This document shows, one piece after another, positions 16,734 through 25,690 of a stretch of 64,000 bases of DNA (within the stretch, counting starts at the first letter, position 1; each line of letters begins with the position of its first letter). The position numbers and the translations under genes are program-made. Under the pieces are notes generated by a model. That model was not told the DNA's origin and ran no database searches. It worked only from the letters and a program-made list of their open reading frames with translations. The DNA is from JAHFRG01 sp041495205 (GTDB lineage Bacteria; Pseudomonadota; Gammaproteobacteria; Burkholderiales; JAHFRG01): positions 62,001 through 126,000 of the forward strand of contig JBGQCF010000001.1 of NCBI GenBank assembly GCA_041495205.1, read 5' to 3'.

Positions 16734-17627
16734 TTAAGCTGCTGGACGCACGCGTTCCCAATAGGCTGAAAACTCACCTATTCTCTGAATTTCTTCGGTA
16801 ATGCCGTGCTTGCACCGATAGTCATGAACAGCCTGCTTGCAACCATCCAGATAATAATCGTCCACTATGATGTAGCCACCTAGTGATAACTTGGGATATA
16901 GATTTGCAAGCGCGTCCATAGTTGATTCGTACATGTCGCCGTCAAGCCGCAGCAACGCCAGCGCTTTTATCGGCGCGCCTGGTAAGGTGTCTTTGAACCA
17001 CCCCTTAAGGAATTTCACTTGCTCATCAAGTAAGCCGTATCTCTCAAAATTACGCTTCACCTGTTCCAACGAAATCCCAAGATAATTGTTGAACGTATGA
17101 TGCGGATCCCCGGCGTCGGATGGATAACGGGCTGCATCCGGCGGGGGTAATCCCTGGAAGGAGTCAGCAGCCCACACAGTGCGATCTGTTACGCCATGCG
17201 CCTTCAAAACGCCGCGCATAAAGATTGTGGCGCCACCGCGCCACACTCCTGTTTCGATCAAGTCCCCAGGAATATTCCTGCGAAGGATCTCTTCGATACA
17301 AAATTGAATATTATCCAAACGCTTCAAGCCGATCATCGTATCGGCTAATGGCGGCCAATCCCTCCCTTCAATTCGGTTGGTGGGATCAAATTTGAAGCGT
17401 CGCGCGAGGCAGACGCGGCCGGCTGTGCCCGTGCTAATAAGGCCATCAACCATCTTTAGTATCCAATAGATAGATTTTCGAAGCGGAGATGTCCTCGGCA
17501 GCGTTTCAATAGAAGCTAATGTTTCGCCCCAAAGATAATAAGTCAGTGTGTGCTTCAGTAGCGTCAGATACAGATACCTCGCGTCTTCTAGTACGGCAAG
17601 ATCGTTGGCTATAGTTCGTAACATCAT
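16734..17627 (-). CDS. TylF/MycF-type macrocin O-methyltransferase family protein
   Basis: A 297-residue SAM-dependent methyltransferase. GDLIETGVWRGGATIFMRG near residue 121 is the SAM-binding motif I of the TylF family; AADSFQGLPPPD follows, and LLRLDGDMYESTMDAL with GGYIIVDDYY carries the metal-binding aspartates. TylF and MycF methylate sugar hydroxyls; homologues are common in O-antigen loci. The first 75 residues are an extra N-terminal helix region. Two ATGs stand in a row at the start (17627 and 17624). Upstream is the broken region with an IS256 fragment, so it may be the first gene of a separate transcript. The sugar modified is unknown. Confidence 0.88.
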   Translation of the reverse strand: MMLRTIANDLAVLEDARYLYLTLLKHTLTYYLWGETLASIETLPRTSPLRKSIYWILKMVDGLISTGTAGRVCLARRFKFDPTNRIEGRDWPPLADTMIGLKRLDNIQFCIEEILRRNIPGDLIETGVWRGGATIFMRGVLKAHGVTDRTVWAADSFQGLPPPDAARYPSDAGDPHHTFNNYLGISLEQVKRNFERYGLLDEQVKFLKGWFKDTLPGAPIKALALLRLDGDMYESTMDALANLYPKLSLGGYIIVDDYYLDGCKQAVHDYRCKHGITEEIQRIGEFSAYWERVRPAA

Positions 17628-17785
17628 AGTTATGTGACCCTAAAATAATTTTACTAAACTTCTGCTTGCCCTTATTTAATAGTTATAACCGAATCTGGTG
17701 TATGGCGGAAGGCTGAGAAGGCGGCGTATCTCTGCTGAAATCCAAGTGTCGAGTTTGGGTTATCAGCAAAAAAGGAGGTACGCCA

Positions 17786-17881
17786 ATGAGTGAGGATAGC
17801 GTTGTTCAGTTTCGGAAACCAGGGGAAGTCGCGGATGCGCTTACCGAGCTGCTTCGGGAAGGCGCGCAGCGACTGATCGAG
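17786..17881 (+). mobile_element. IS256-family transposase relic, N-terminal end
   Basis: On the plus strand, AGGAGG seven bases before ATG 17786 is followed by MSEDSVVQFRKPGEVADAL, then TELLREGAQRLIE. This is the standard opening of IS256-type transposases. Homology stops at residue 32 (17881), where the antisense strand becomes a methyltransferase fragment. The upstream bases from about 17700 belong to the same orientation and probably include the IS leader; I could not define an inverted repeat. It is one of the very few plus-strand coding signals in the window, and it complements the C-terminal relic at 4690-4935. Confidence 0.75.
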
Positions 17882-18061
17882 GTGCATGAGCGCGCAGCCG
17901 CGGCACTCAATGAAGTCGTAAATCTGCTTGTGAAACCGGCACTGCCAATTATTTGCGCCGCAGACCGGACAGCCGCCATCCGCGACCACATCCCAATCAG
18001 AGTTAGCTGCCTGATACTGGCCGTCGAGATATCGCTTGCGAATTACGCCGTTGTGGTGCAT
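17880..18061 (-). pseudogene. Zn-finger SAM methyltransferase, N-terminal fragment cut by IS256 sequence
   Basis: From ATG 18061 about 61 codons read as a methyltransferase N-terminus: a short KRYLDGQY segment, then CPVCGANNWQCRF and IECRGCALMHLD, a CxxC-x(n)-CxxC zinc site typical of sugar C-methyltransferases. At about 17881 the homology ends and the sequence becomes the antisense of the IS256 transposase start. The formal frame runs on to 17672 but that part is shadow. The SAM-binding domain is missing, so it is dead. Bases 18062-18287 upstream hold nothing I can identify. Confidence 0.7.
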
Positions 18062-18287
18062 CGTGCACCATCGCAGGATTTTGGCTTAATGTTATCCGGC
18101 CCTCTCAATACAGCTTTGCGGGAGCCTGGTTGCGGGGATATTGGCGGTCTAGCCGATGAGGTGGCCTCAAGAGTAATAACGCCAAGAAACTTTTCCTTAC
18201 GATTTCTAAACTCTGGGAATTTGAAGTTACCTGTCAATTACATGAAACCAATATTGCGAATTCCTTGGGTAATTCGCGGAACCTGCA

Positions 18288-19223
18288 TTATCTTGGAAGC
18301 AGGCTATTTATCCTCCAAAAGACCTTATGGCCCAACCGATTAAATAAGACATTGAAAGCTCTCCTCAGCGTCAGCAATGTAAAAAAATTATTGGGACACA
18401 AGGCGAAAGCAATGCGCAAAGCCGCGAGGCCAAGCCGATAACGGCCGCCCCGGAAGTGCAGTTGGGAGCTGACAAGATGTGCATTGCTGAGCGCTTTATC
18501 CTTAAGTTTCACTAAACTTTGAGGTAGTGTCCCAGATTCAAACAGGCGCGAGACAACCCGTACCGGCTCTGCTGCCTTGAACTCGTCCATTCTGGAAAAA
18601 GTCTCCTGGTCTGGGTGTATCCGATATAACGCAAGGACTTCGGGAATTCGCAGAAACCGCCCAACAAGCCCGAGCCGCAACCAGTAGTCGTAATCCAGCA
18701 TTATTTTTAACGAGCTGTCCCACAACCCCACGGTCTCATATGCAGAGCGTCTAAAAAATGTTCCCGGTCCTGGCGGGCAAATTACTTTCACCACCATGTC
18801 GTGGTAGTTAAAATCAGGAGTCTTTACCCGGCGAATAAACGCAGAGTTTGGGTCAATCAGATTAAAATCGCAGTATGTCAGGACAACGTCGGGATTTGCC
18901 AGGATATGATCTACCGATCTGCTGACGGCGTTGGGCAGCAAAGCGTCGTCCGCTCCGATCCAGGCTAAGATTTTGCCCTTTGACATTTGCCAGCCTTTGT
19001 TGAGGGTGTTGACCTGCCCAAGGTTATGCTGTGATTCCCAATGGAACTTGCCTATATACTTCTGCAGTACTTCACTAGTATTGTCTGTAGATCCATCGTC
19101 CAGTACTATTAATTCAACATTGGGGTAATCTTGTTTTAGAACGCTCTGGATAGCCTCATCCAAATAATTTCCATGGTTGTATGCAGGAATAACTATGGAG
19201 ACCAGAGGAAATTCCTCAATCAT
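18288..19223 (-). CDS. Glycosyltransferase family 2
   Basis: A 311-residue GT-A protein. FPLVSIVIPAYNHGNYLDE opens the fold, LDDGSTDNT binds the nucleotide, and WIGADDALLPNA holds the metal-binding DD pair. The C-terminal region (DYDYWLRLGLVGRF) is the usual acceptor-side helix. An in-frame codon at 19337 would overlap the 2-epimerase gene by 65 bases; ATG 19223, right before the conserved PLVSIVIPAYN, is the better start. It lies 49 bases after the 2-epimerase gene and probably adds one sugar of the repeat unit. Confidence 0.88.
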   Translation of the reverse strand: MIEEFPLVSIVIPAYNHGNYLDEAIQSVLKQDYPNVELIVLDDGSTDNTSEVLQKYIGKFHWESQHNLGQVNTLNKGWQMSKGKILAWIGADDALLPNAVSRSVDHILANPDVVLTYCDFNLIDPNSAFIRRVKTPDFNYHDMVVKVICPPGPGTFFRRSAYETVGLWDSSLKIMLDYDYWLRLGLVGRFLRIPEVLALYRIHPDQETFSRMDEFKAAEPVRVVSRLFESGTLPQSLVKLKDKALSNAHLVSSQLHFRGGRYRLGLAALRIAFALCPNNFFTLLTLRRAFNVLFNRLGHKVFWRINSLLPR

Positions 19224-19272
19224 CCGACAGCCTTTGATATTTGCATGACTTCTGATTCTGGGGTTGATGCCG

Positions 19273-20355
19273 TCAGAAGAAATTGGTGATCTGACTGCGA
19301 ATGGAGTTGATAACGACAGCTGAAGGGGAGAAATCATGTTCCAGCTCGTAACGGCCTGTCCATGGCTGTGATACGGCGGTTGTAACGGCCTCGATTATAT
19401 TCTGAGGGTCAAGGCCTGCGACGATGTGGGCCCCGCCTTCAACCGTTTCTGGCCTTTCGGTAGTCATGCGGACGCTGATGCATGGTACTTTATAGAAGTA
19501 TGCTTCTTCCGGCGCGGTACCGGAGTCAGAAATAATGCAGTAACTGTCCATCAGCAGTTTATTGAAGTCATAAAAACCAAGTGGCGCCATAATTCGTACC
19601 CCACGCGGGATCTTGATTGCGCCGAGCTTGCTTTTTGTGCGTGGATGCATGGGATAGACGACGTCACGCTTGAAGCGCTTGTGCAGTTGCCCCAGTGCTT
19701 CAATAATCGCTTGCAGGTAAGATCGGTGATCCACGTTCTCGCTGCGATGAGCAGTCACCACAATATACCCGCCTTTATCGAGACCAAGGCGCCGGATAAT
19801 ATTGCTCTTCTTAATTTGCGGAAGGAATGCCCACATCGCTTCGAAAGTTGGATTGCCGGTGACGAAAATCTTGGACGGGTGGATGTTCTCGCGCAGCAAG
19901 TTTTCCCGGTGATATCGGTTGAAAGGCAGCAGGATACTGCTCATGTGGTCAATCAGGATGCGATTGCGCTGCTCCGGCATACGGGTATCCCAGGCGCGCA
20001 GTCCCGCTTCCATATGAAATGTCTTGATGCCGCGGTGAGCCGCCGGCATTACGGAAAGTCCACTAAAGGTATCGCCCAGAATCAGCAATGCATCCGGTTT
20101 GATCTTGGCCAGCAATTCGTCGGACTTGGCGATCACGCCGGCCACTTCGCGGCCGTAGCTGGATGTGTCTATGTTTAATTGATAATCCGGTTTGCGGAGC
20201 CGCAAATCTCGGAAGAAAAAATCTTTTAGCTCCGGCGTGAAATTTTGCCCGGTATGGATCATGATGTGATCGAAATTGAGCTCGTCGAGTTTTTTTAATG
20301 TTGACCACAATTTGATCATCTCTGGCCGAGTGCCGAAAATCGACATTACTTTCAT
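19273..20355 (-). CDS. Non-hydrolysing UDP-GlcNAc 2-epimerase family (WbjD/FnlC/WbvD-like)
   Basis: A 360-residue protein of the WecB superfamily. KVMSIFGTRPEMIKLW opens it, HMEAGLRAWDTRMPEQRNR carries active-site acidic residues, TAHRSENVD and ISDSGTAPEE follow. The DxRxPExxNR pattern is that of FnlC/WbjD enzymes, which invert C2 of UDP-2-acetamido L-sugars, rather than of WecB itself. With the CapE-type dehydratase and RmlD-like reductase at 8821-10751 it would finish UDP-L-QuiNAc or UDP-L-FucNAc. ATG 20355 is chosen because AAAGGAC lies eight bases upstream; an earlier start at 20406 lacks one. Confidence 0.88.
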   Translation of the reverse strand: MKVMSIFGTRPEMIKLWSTLKKLDELNFDHIMIHTGQNFTPELKDFFFRDLRLRKPDYQLNIDTSSYGREVAGVIAKSDELLAKIKPDALLILGDTFSGLSVMPAAHRGIKTFHMEAGLRAWDTRMPEQRNRILIDHMSSILLPFNRYHRENLLRENIHPSKIFVTGNPTFEAMWAFLPQIKKSNIIRRLGLDKGGYIVVTAHRSENVDHRSYLQAIIEALGQLHKRFKRDVVYPMHPRTKSKLGAIKIPRGVRIMAPLGFYDFNKLLMDSYCIISDSGTAPEEAYFYKVPCISVRMTTERPETVEGGAHIVAGLDPQNIIEAVTTAVSQPWTGRYELEHDFSPSAVVINSIRSQITNFF

Positions 20356-20418
20356 TATCTGGTCCTTTGCATTAATGGTGGCTGACTGAACTGTGGTAAT
20401 TGGCAACAGCCGTCTTAT

Positions 20419-21729
20419 CTATACCGGCGTGTTTTGGGTTGGGTGCACAATAAGTCTTACTTCTGGCAGTGGAACGATCATCCTGCCGCCGCCGTCAAGG
20501 TACTCCCTGCATTTTCCGGCGATTTCGCTGAAGTAGCTCCAGGCGAAAATAAGCAAATAGTCAGGCGGAGATTCCTTGAGTATCTCATTGGAGCGGATGA
20601 GAAAATGAGACCCCGGCGTATAGTAGCCCCATTTCGCAGGAGCATCATCAATCAGGTATTCCAGGTGGCTATGGTCAATGCCGCAGTACTGTATGATGGT
20701 ATTAGCTCTGCCGGACGCGCCGTAACCGGCGATGCTTCGGCCCTTGGCACGCAACCCTTCGAGGAGTTCCATCAATTTGGCTCTGCGGACTGCAATGTCG
20801 GCCGCAAAGCGGATGAAGGTTTCCGCTTTGTCAAAGCCGGCTGCGATTTCGTCTTTCCGCAACGTCGCCACATGAGGCGATATCACAGCGGCATGGCGCG
20901 AATTCTTCTTGCAGACGTAATAGCGCATTGAGCCTGCATGTATCGGTATTGGTTTAACATCAAAAATAGTCATGCCAAAACGATCGAAATGGTTGGTCAA
21001 CGCGATTAGCGAATAATAATAGAGATGCTCGTGGTAGATCATATCGTATTGCAGACCCTGGATGATCTTGCCGAGATAATGAACATCAAAGACGAATACT
21101 CCATCATCGCTCAGTAAATTAAAGATACCTTGGGTGACCCCACAAATGTCGGGGATGTGGGCGTACACGTTGTTGGCAACGACCATGTCGGCATTTCCAA
21201 ACTGACTGGCGATTTTATCGGCAACAGCTTCGCTGAAAAAATCGTTTATCACGGAAATCCGCGGATCATTAATCGCTTGAACAATATTTGTTGCCGGTTC
21301 AACGCCTATCAATGTACGGACGTGTTGCTCCGCGAGCGGCTTCAACAAGACGCCATCATTACAGCCGATTTCGACGACTGTCGAGTGTTTCGGGTCGAGA
21401 AAGCGCAATACCATCTCGCTTGCGTAGTCAACAAAATGCTCTCTGAGCGTTCGGGTTGCGGAGGAAAAATAGAAATAATTCCCGAACAAAATCCTGGGAT
21501 CTACAACGTCGCAGAGCTGAACGGCATAACAATCACTGCAGAAATACACGCGTAGTGGAAACAACGGCTCCTGCGAAAATTGTTCCGGCTGCAGAAAACC
21601 GCCGGCTAGCGCGACGTCACCGAAGTCGATAATCTTCTCAAGAGATTGACTTTTGCAGAGCGCGCAGCGCGCGGCCTTGCCTTGAGGCGACTTGCTCTGG
21701 TTTTGCGTAAACGCCCCAAGCTTAGTCAT
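20419..21729 (-). CDS. Sugar C-methyltransferase-like SAM protein with Zn-binding N-terminus
   Basis: A 436-residue protein with the three-part layout of TylC3/NovU/TcaB9 C-methyltransferases. An N-terminal zinc module has CALCKS and FCSDCYAVQLC; the SAM domain has VEIGCNDGVLL near residue 119; the C-terminal Rossmann-like domain has GYGASGRANT. YHEHLYYYSL holds the active-site His-Glu-His cluster of these enzymes. They methylate C3 (or C5) of 4-keto nucleotide sugars to make branched sugars. ATG 21729 is preferred to a TTG two codons before. It lies between the flippase and the 2-epimerase gene. Homologues sit at 55688 and 57481. Confidence 0.87.
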   Translation of the reverse strand: MTKLGAFTQNQSKSPQGKAARCALCKSQSLEKIIDFGDVALAGGFLQPEQFSQEPLFPLRVYFCSDCYAVQLCDVVDPRILFGNYFYFSSATRTLREHFVDYASEMVLRFLDPKHSTVVEIGCNDGVLLKPLAEQHVRTLIGVEPATNIVQAINDPRISVINDFFSEAVADKIASQFGNADMVVANNVYAHIPDICGVTQGIFNLLSDDGVFVFDVHYLGKIIQGLQYDMIYHEHLYYYSLIALTNHFDRFGMTIFDVKPIPIHAGSMRYYVCKKNSRHAAVISPHVATLRKDEIAAGFDKAETFIRFAADIAVRRAKLMELLEGLRAKGRSIAGYGASGRANTIIQYCGIDHSHLEYLIDDAPAKWGYYTPGSHFLIRSNEILKESPPDYLLIFAWSYFSEIAGKCREYLDGGGRMIVPLPEVRLIVHPTQNTPV

Positions 21730-21775
21730 GGGCAAAAAAGCAACACCGGGAACAGGTGCATATGGTCAGAAAACG

Positions 21776-23296
21776 TTACTTTAAATTATTTCTTGCAGGC
21801 CGGAAAAAGCCTAGCAAGGTTTCGCGGTCTGATTCACACAACAGATATACCCATTCCCAGAAAAGCAGCAGGGACAGGCAAATGATGGTGAACATAATTT
21901 TTAGAATCAATATATTCACTAGGCTCACGAGCCAAAAGCCTGCAAGGAAAAGCGCTACCACGATGAGCTTAGAAACCGGCTGATGATCTTTTATAATTTG
22001 TTCCGGCGCGGGCAACAACCTGTCAGCGGCGAAAAACAGAAGCGCCGCATCCACCGCGCAGCGGGCATCCCATGCAAATGCAACGCCCGCGATTCCAAAC
22101 CTGGTCGCGAAAAACCAGACTGCCGCGGCGTACAGGGGCATTTGCACCGCCAGCAGCTTGGCGGTCACATCCGCCCTGCCCAAGCCTAGCAGCACGGCAA
22201 ACGGAACCTGGGCCAGCACATTGATCAGCGTCCCGATCGCAAGCCATCTGGCGACTTGGGCGCTGTGCGCCGCAAAATCGGGACCGACCCATAAAAACAA
22301 AAGCTCATCCGCAGTGGCGAGAAGTACTCCGACTATCGGTACGACAGCAGCCAGCAGGTAATATACAGCGCGCCGCGACAAACCGCGAATCTCGCTGCGC
22401 CGATTTGCCGACATGGCACTGAAAACAGGAAACAGGGCTGCCAGTAAACTGGCGGAAAATATCCAAAGCTTGGTCACCACTTCGTAGGGCGTAGCATAAT
22501 AACTTACCGCACTCACGGACACGAGGGCACCGATCAAGAACCTGTCCAGGGAAACGATGACGGGATTGAGCATGTTGGTAATAGTTAGCCATCCACCGAA
22601 TTTGACCAGGGGTTTCAGGAATTCGGTTTGAAACGTATAGCGGCTTTTGAGATCGGGAAGCTGGCGAAGGCATAAAAAAAAGTAAACTAGAAAAACCACG
22701 CCGCGGCTGATGATGATGACAGCCACCACGGCCGCCAGGTTTTTGGTGAACAGCAACACCAGCAGCGGGGCAAGATAATTGACCGTACTGGCGGGTATCT
22801 TGACCTGGTTAACCAGATCAAAGCGGTGCAGCGCTTCCAGCACGCCGCGAAAAGCGGCCGTTAGCACGATCAACGGGACGGATGCGGCCAACAAATAAAA
22901 CGAAATCTCGGCTTCCGCCACCAATTGTGCGGGAATCTTAAGGACGTCCGCTGTCAACCACGGCGTCAACAACCACAGTGCGAAGCCGCCGAGCAATCCG
23001 AGCCCCGCATGAAATGTGGCTGAAGTCCAGATCAGCCCGGGCAGCGCCCCGATTTTTTTGGTTTCGACATATTCGGCGACGAATCTAGTAGTTGCCAGGC
23101 CCAGCCCAAAGTCAAACAGCCCAAAATATCCCATCACTACCCAAGCGAGGGCTAACAGCCCAAAGCGGTCAGTGCCCAGCCCCTTGATGATGAGCGGAAT
23201 CGTAAACAGAGCTACTAGGACGGGCGCGGCCATGCCAAAAAAATTCCACAAGGTATTACGCGCGATCGGCCGTTTGTTTAAGACATTCACATCCAT
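21776..23296 (-). CDS. wzx: Wzx-type oligosaccharide flippase
   Basis: A 506-residue polytopic membrane protein with about fourteen hydrophobic segments. ARNTLWNFFGMAAPVLVAL starts the first segment and GTDRFGLLALAWVVMGYFG the second, followed by DFGLGLATTRFVAEY, the usual charged loop of Wzx proteins. It would move undecaprenyl-diphosphate-linked repeat units from the cytosolic to the periplasmic face for polymerisation. It is the only complete flippase in the window; a dead one lies at 14104-14753. ATG 23296 is the natural start. The gap upstream contains a glycosyltransferase tail relic. Confidence 0.92.
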   Translation of the reverse strand: MDVNVLNKRPIARNTLWNFFGMAAPVLVALFTIPLIIKGLGTDRFGLLALAWVVMGYFGLFDFGLGLATTRFVAEYVETKKIGALPGLIWTSATFHAGLGLLGGFALWLLTPWLTADVLKIPAQLVAEAEISFYLLAASVPLIVLTAAFRGVLEALHRFDLVNQVKIPASTVNYLAPLLVLLFTKNLAAVVAVIIISRGVVFLVYFFLCLRQLPDLKSRYTFQTEFLKPLVKFGGWLTITNMLNPVIVSLDRFLIGALVSVSAVSYYATPYEVVTKLWIFSASLLAALFPVFSAMSANRRSEIRGLSRRAVYYLLAAVVPIVGVLLATADELLFLWVGPDFAAHSAQVARWLAIGTLINVLAQVPFAVLLGLGRADVTAKLLAVQMPLYAAAVWFFATRFGIAGVAFAWDARCAVDAALLFFAADRLLPAPEQIIKDHQPVSKLIVVALFLAGFWLVSLVNILILKIMFTIICLSLLLFWEWVYLLCESDRETLLGFFRPARNNLK

Positions 23297-23319
23297 TGCT
23301 TTCCGTTATGAAGTAGTCA

Positions 23320-23655
23320 TCAACTTTGGTTCGACGCGGTTTTCAAGCGTGGAGCTCGCATCCAGGAACTTACGAATGCAGTTTGCCGAAGGGGGTGAAA
23401 ATAATCACGGACGAAATCTATCGCCTTATTTCGTCCAGCGCTGAATTCACCTTCAGTCATCGTGCGCATACGTTCAAGAACCGTTGCGAACTCGCGCTGG
23501 TTGGAAACGCGCCAGCAGAAAGCCGGGTTTCCCAACACCGGGTCGGGATTAATCGCATCCTGAAGGCGAAAATTAATAATCGGTTTGCTGGCCATCAGCG
23601 ATTCCAAAGCGACCGTGGACGAAACCTATGCATTGAGACTTACCAGCGACCCGAT
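23320..23655 (-). pseudogene. C-terminal fragment of a surface-carbohydrate glycosyltransferase
   Basis: The minus-strand translation reads STVALESLMASKPIINF, the GT-B donor-site signature (usually STVALExLxxGKPV), then VSNQREFATVLERM and a helical tail ending at TAA 23320. It has only about 110 codons, with stops upstream of 23655, and no start that would give a working enzyme. The frame from ATG 23607 is the longest open part. It is the leftover of a gene that stood between the flippase and the glycosyltransferase at 23729. Nothing else is visible in 23297-23728. Confidence 0.6.
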
Positions 23656-23728
23656 TGTCACTTTCAGTCAAAATAACTTGCTTAGTTTTTGTGAGACGCA
23701 TAAGTAGAACTCATTAATTGAAGTTAAG

Positions 23729-24643
23729 TTACTTGGATTCCCTGTTTTTTTTTGATGTTTTCAATCCATTCGCTTTCTTACATAGATAGCTCAAATAACT
23801 TACAAGATAAAATAAATAAATTCGTAAAGATCTACGTGAGTAGAGTCGCATGGTATATTTTCTTGCCCGATAATCAGACGCGAGATGCTTTAAATACTCC
23901 ATGTGTCCATAATTTGAAGAAGGAATAGGCTCTAACCAACAGCGCGCTCCGGAAACCACTTTCAGGCTAACCCCCCTACTTTTAAGGTGGTAAGAATGAA
24001 TAACGTCTTCGTAATAAGCCTTGCCTTCAAATGGATAGAAATTCTCCAATACCAGATTTTTTCTGTGATGCATTACGCAACCCCCAGCCAGCCATTCAAC
24101 ATCGAATGATTCATTATTAGCGTTCTTCGGATCAATGCCGACAGGTGAACCGGATTTATCAATTTTCCCAGGCTGATAGCCGGCCGAGCCGTTCATGAGC
24201 CAATAATAGATTTTCCGTATTATTTTATTTCTTTCAGGTTGCTTGTAAACGGATTCACCAGTTGAAAAGCTCATTAGCGATGGTGCAACAGCAACCTCAG
24301 TACCGAGTATCCTTAGAGTTTTCAGGAGATGCTCGATACAATGCTCGTCCACAAGGATGTCGTCATCCAACTGCATTACGATATCATGCGATGCGTTTCG
24401 AAATCCAATCGCTCTTTGTGCAACCTGTCCCCTGCAGTCTGTGACGATTACCTTTACATTGCGGTAAGAGAAGTTCTGGACTTTGTGGGCTTCATTGGTA
24501 GGAATGCAGACGAGTATTTCGTCGGGGACGATGGATCCACGATTAAGTACCTCAATCGTGCCTTTTAGGGAATCGTCTCCCAAGGTCGCAATGACCACTG
24601 TCATTGGGTATGGCTGTAAATTAAAACGTGTATCCGATATCAC
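23729..24643 (-). CDS. Glycosyltransferase family 2
   Basis: A 304-residue GT-A protein. PMTVVIATLGDDSLKGTIE opens the domain, QLDDDILVDE near residue 92 carries the DDD metal site, and WLAGGCVMHHRKNL with YYEDVIHSYHLKSRG forms the acceptor half with the ED-x-x-x-x-x-R-like motif. The C-terminal 50 residues are basic with a weak hydrophobic stretch (LRIYLFYLVSYLSYL), possibly a membrane contact. The start is GTG 24643 with GGAAG close upstream, or ATG 24604. Base composition is richer in A and T than in its neighbours, suggesting separate acquisition. The donor sugar is unknown. Confidence 0.85.
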   Translation of the reverse strand: MISDTRFNLQPYPMTVVIATLGDDSLKGTIEVLNRGSIVPDEILVCIPTNEAHKVQNFSYRNVKVIVTDCRGQVAQRAIGFRNASHDIVMQLDDDILVDEHCIEHLLKTLRILGTEVAVAPSLMSFSTGESVYKQPERNKIIRKIYYWLMNGSAGYQPGKIDKSGSPVGIDPKNANNESFDVEWLAGGCVMHHRKNLVLENFYPFEGKAYYEDVIHSYHLKSRGVSLKVVSGARCWLEPIPSSNYGHMEYLKHLASDYRARKYTMRLYSRRSLRIYLFYLVSYLSYLCKKANGLKTSKKNRESK

Positions 24644-24756
24644 GATCTTCCAATTAGTATCTTCTGAATCATTTGTCCAGATGGAGTTGAGTGTGCCTGC
24701 AATTTCCTGCAGGAACTAGGCACAGGGAGGAATGATGTTATGGGCTATTCCTGAAG

Positions 24757-25683
24757 TTATTGAGAAACCGAATGGAATAATTCCAGACGGCGTCCCTGTG
24801 CTTCCTGGGAACGCAGAGCAACCAGATACTCGTCTAAACAGCCCAGCCCCCTTTCTAGCCTCTGCCGCGCCTTGGCGTTGTCCAATGACATATCCCGCGG
24901 GCGTTTGGCACGTAAATTCGCATGAGCCACTTGACCACGTCGGATCAAGTCATCCGGCAGTGCAAAGCACTTGACCAGTTGAAGTGCGAACTCATATTTA
25001 GATGCCCGCTCATCCCCCACCAGATTAAAAATACCCGAGGCGCCGGACGCGGAAAGTTCATGGGATGCCAGCGCCAGAAAATCCGCAAGGATAGGGGTGA
25101 AATAAACATCATCGAACAGTGAAAGAGGCTTTCCGGCTCGCAGGTTGTAGATAATCCAATCGCTGAACGATTGTCGCTGGGCATGCCCCCAGCCAAAAAA
25201 ATTTGTTCGCACGATAAGTGCCTGCGGACAGGCCTGTTGAACCGCCCGCTCCGCGAGGAGCTTGCTTTGGCCAAACTTGTTAAGCGGCTGCGGTGGGGCA
25301 TCCTCACTATAAGAGCTGCTATTGCCTGCAAACAGGTGATCCGTAGAGATGTGAATTAGTTTGATTTTCTTACTCGCCGATGCCAGCGCCACATTCCGTG
25401 TAATCTCGGCATTCGCCTGGTACGCCAGGACAGGAGCTTCCTCACAGCGGTCGACGTTGGTCAGCCCTGCCGTGTGAACAACCAGGTCAGGCGAGAGTTG
25501 GTCTAGTTGGTGTCCAAGTCGCACGGGATCTTCCAGATCGAGCTTGCACGAAGTCGTTCCCGCCAGTTTAACGGAGTGCAGGTGCGTTCCCAGAATGACA
25601 TCCCATTTATCACGCACTGCACAAGCCCAATTGAGTGCCAGCAAACCACTGCCACCAGTAAGGACAACACGCTGTTTCTTCAT
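24757..25683 (-). CDS. RmlD-like sugar-nucleotide reductase (SDR)
   Basis: A 308-residue SDR. RVVLTGGSGLLALNW at residues 5-19 is the NADP site, HISTDHLFAGNSS the catalytic Ser/Thr region and LNKFGQSKLLAE the Tyr-x3-Lys region, except that phenylalanine (KFGQSK) stands where tyrosine is usual. VRTNFFGWGHAQRQSFSDW and GDERASKYEF are shared with the truncated gene at 50897-51535, which reads YGRTK at the catalytic place. The Phe may weaken catalysis or mark a different role. RmlD relatives reduce C4 keto groups of nucleotide-linked sugars. The gene ends seven bases downstream of the TIGR04326-like gene. Confidence 0.8.
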   Translation of the reverse strand: MKKQRVVLTGGSGLLALNWACAVRDKWDVILGTHLHSVKLAGTTSCKLDLEDPVRLGHQLDQLSPDLVVHTAGLTNVDRCEEAPVLAYQANAEITRNVALASASKKIKLIHISTDHLFAGNSSSYSEDAPPQPLNKFGQSKLLAERAVQQACPQALIVRTNFFGWGHAQRQSFSDWIIYNLRAGKPLSLFDDVYFTPILADFLALASHELSASGASGIFNLVGDERASKYEFALQLVKCFALPDDLIRRGQVAHANLRAKRPRDMSLDNAKARQRLERGLGCLDEYLVALRSQEAQGRRLELFHSVSQ

Positions 25684-25690
25684 TTTTCAA

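Noticed and set aside
19426..20178. Plus-strand open frame of 250 codons
   Set aside because: Antisense of the UDP-GlcNAc 2-epimerase, no motif of its own.
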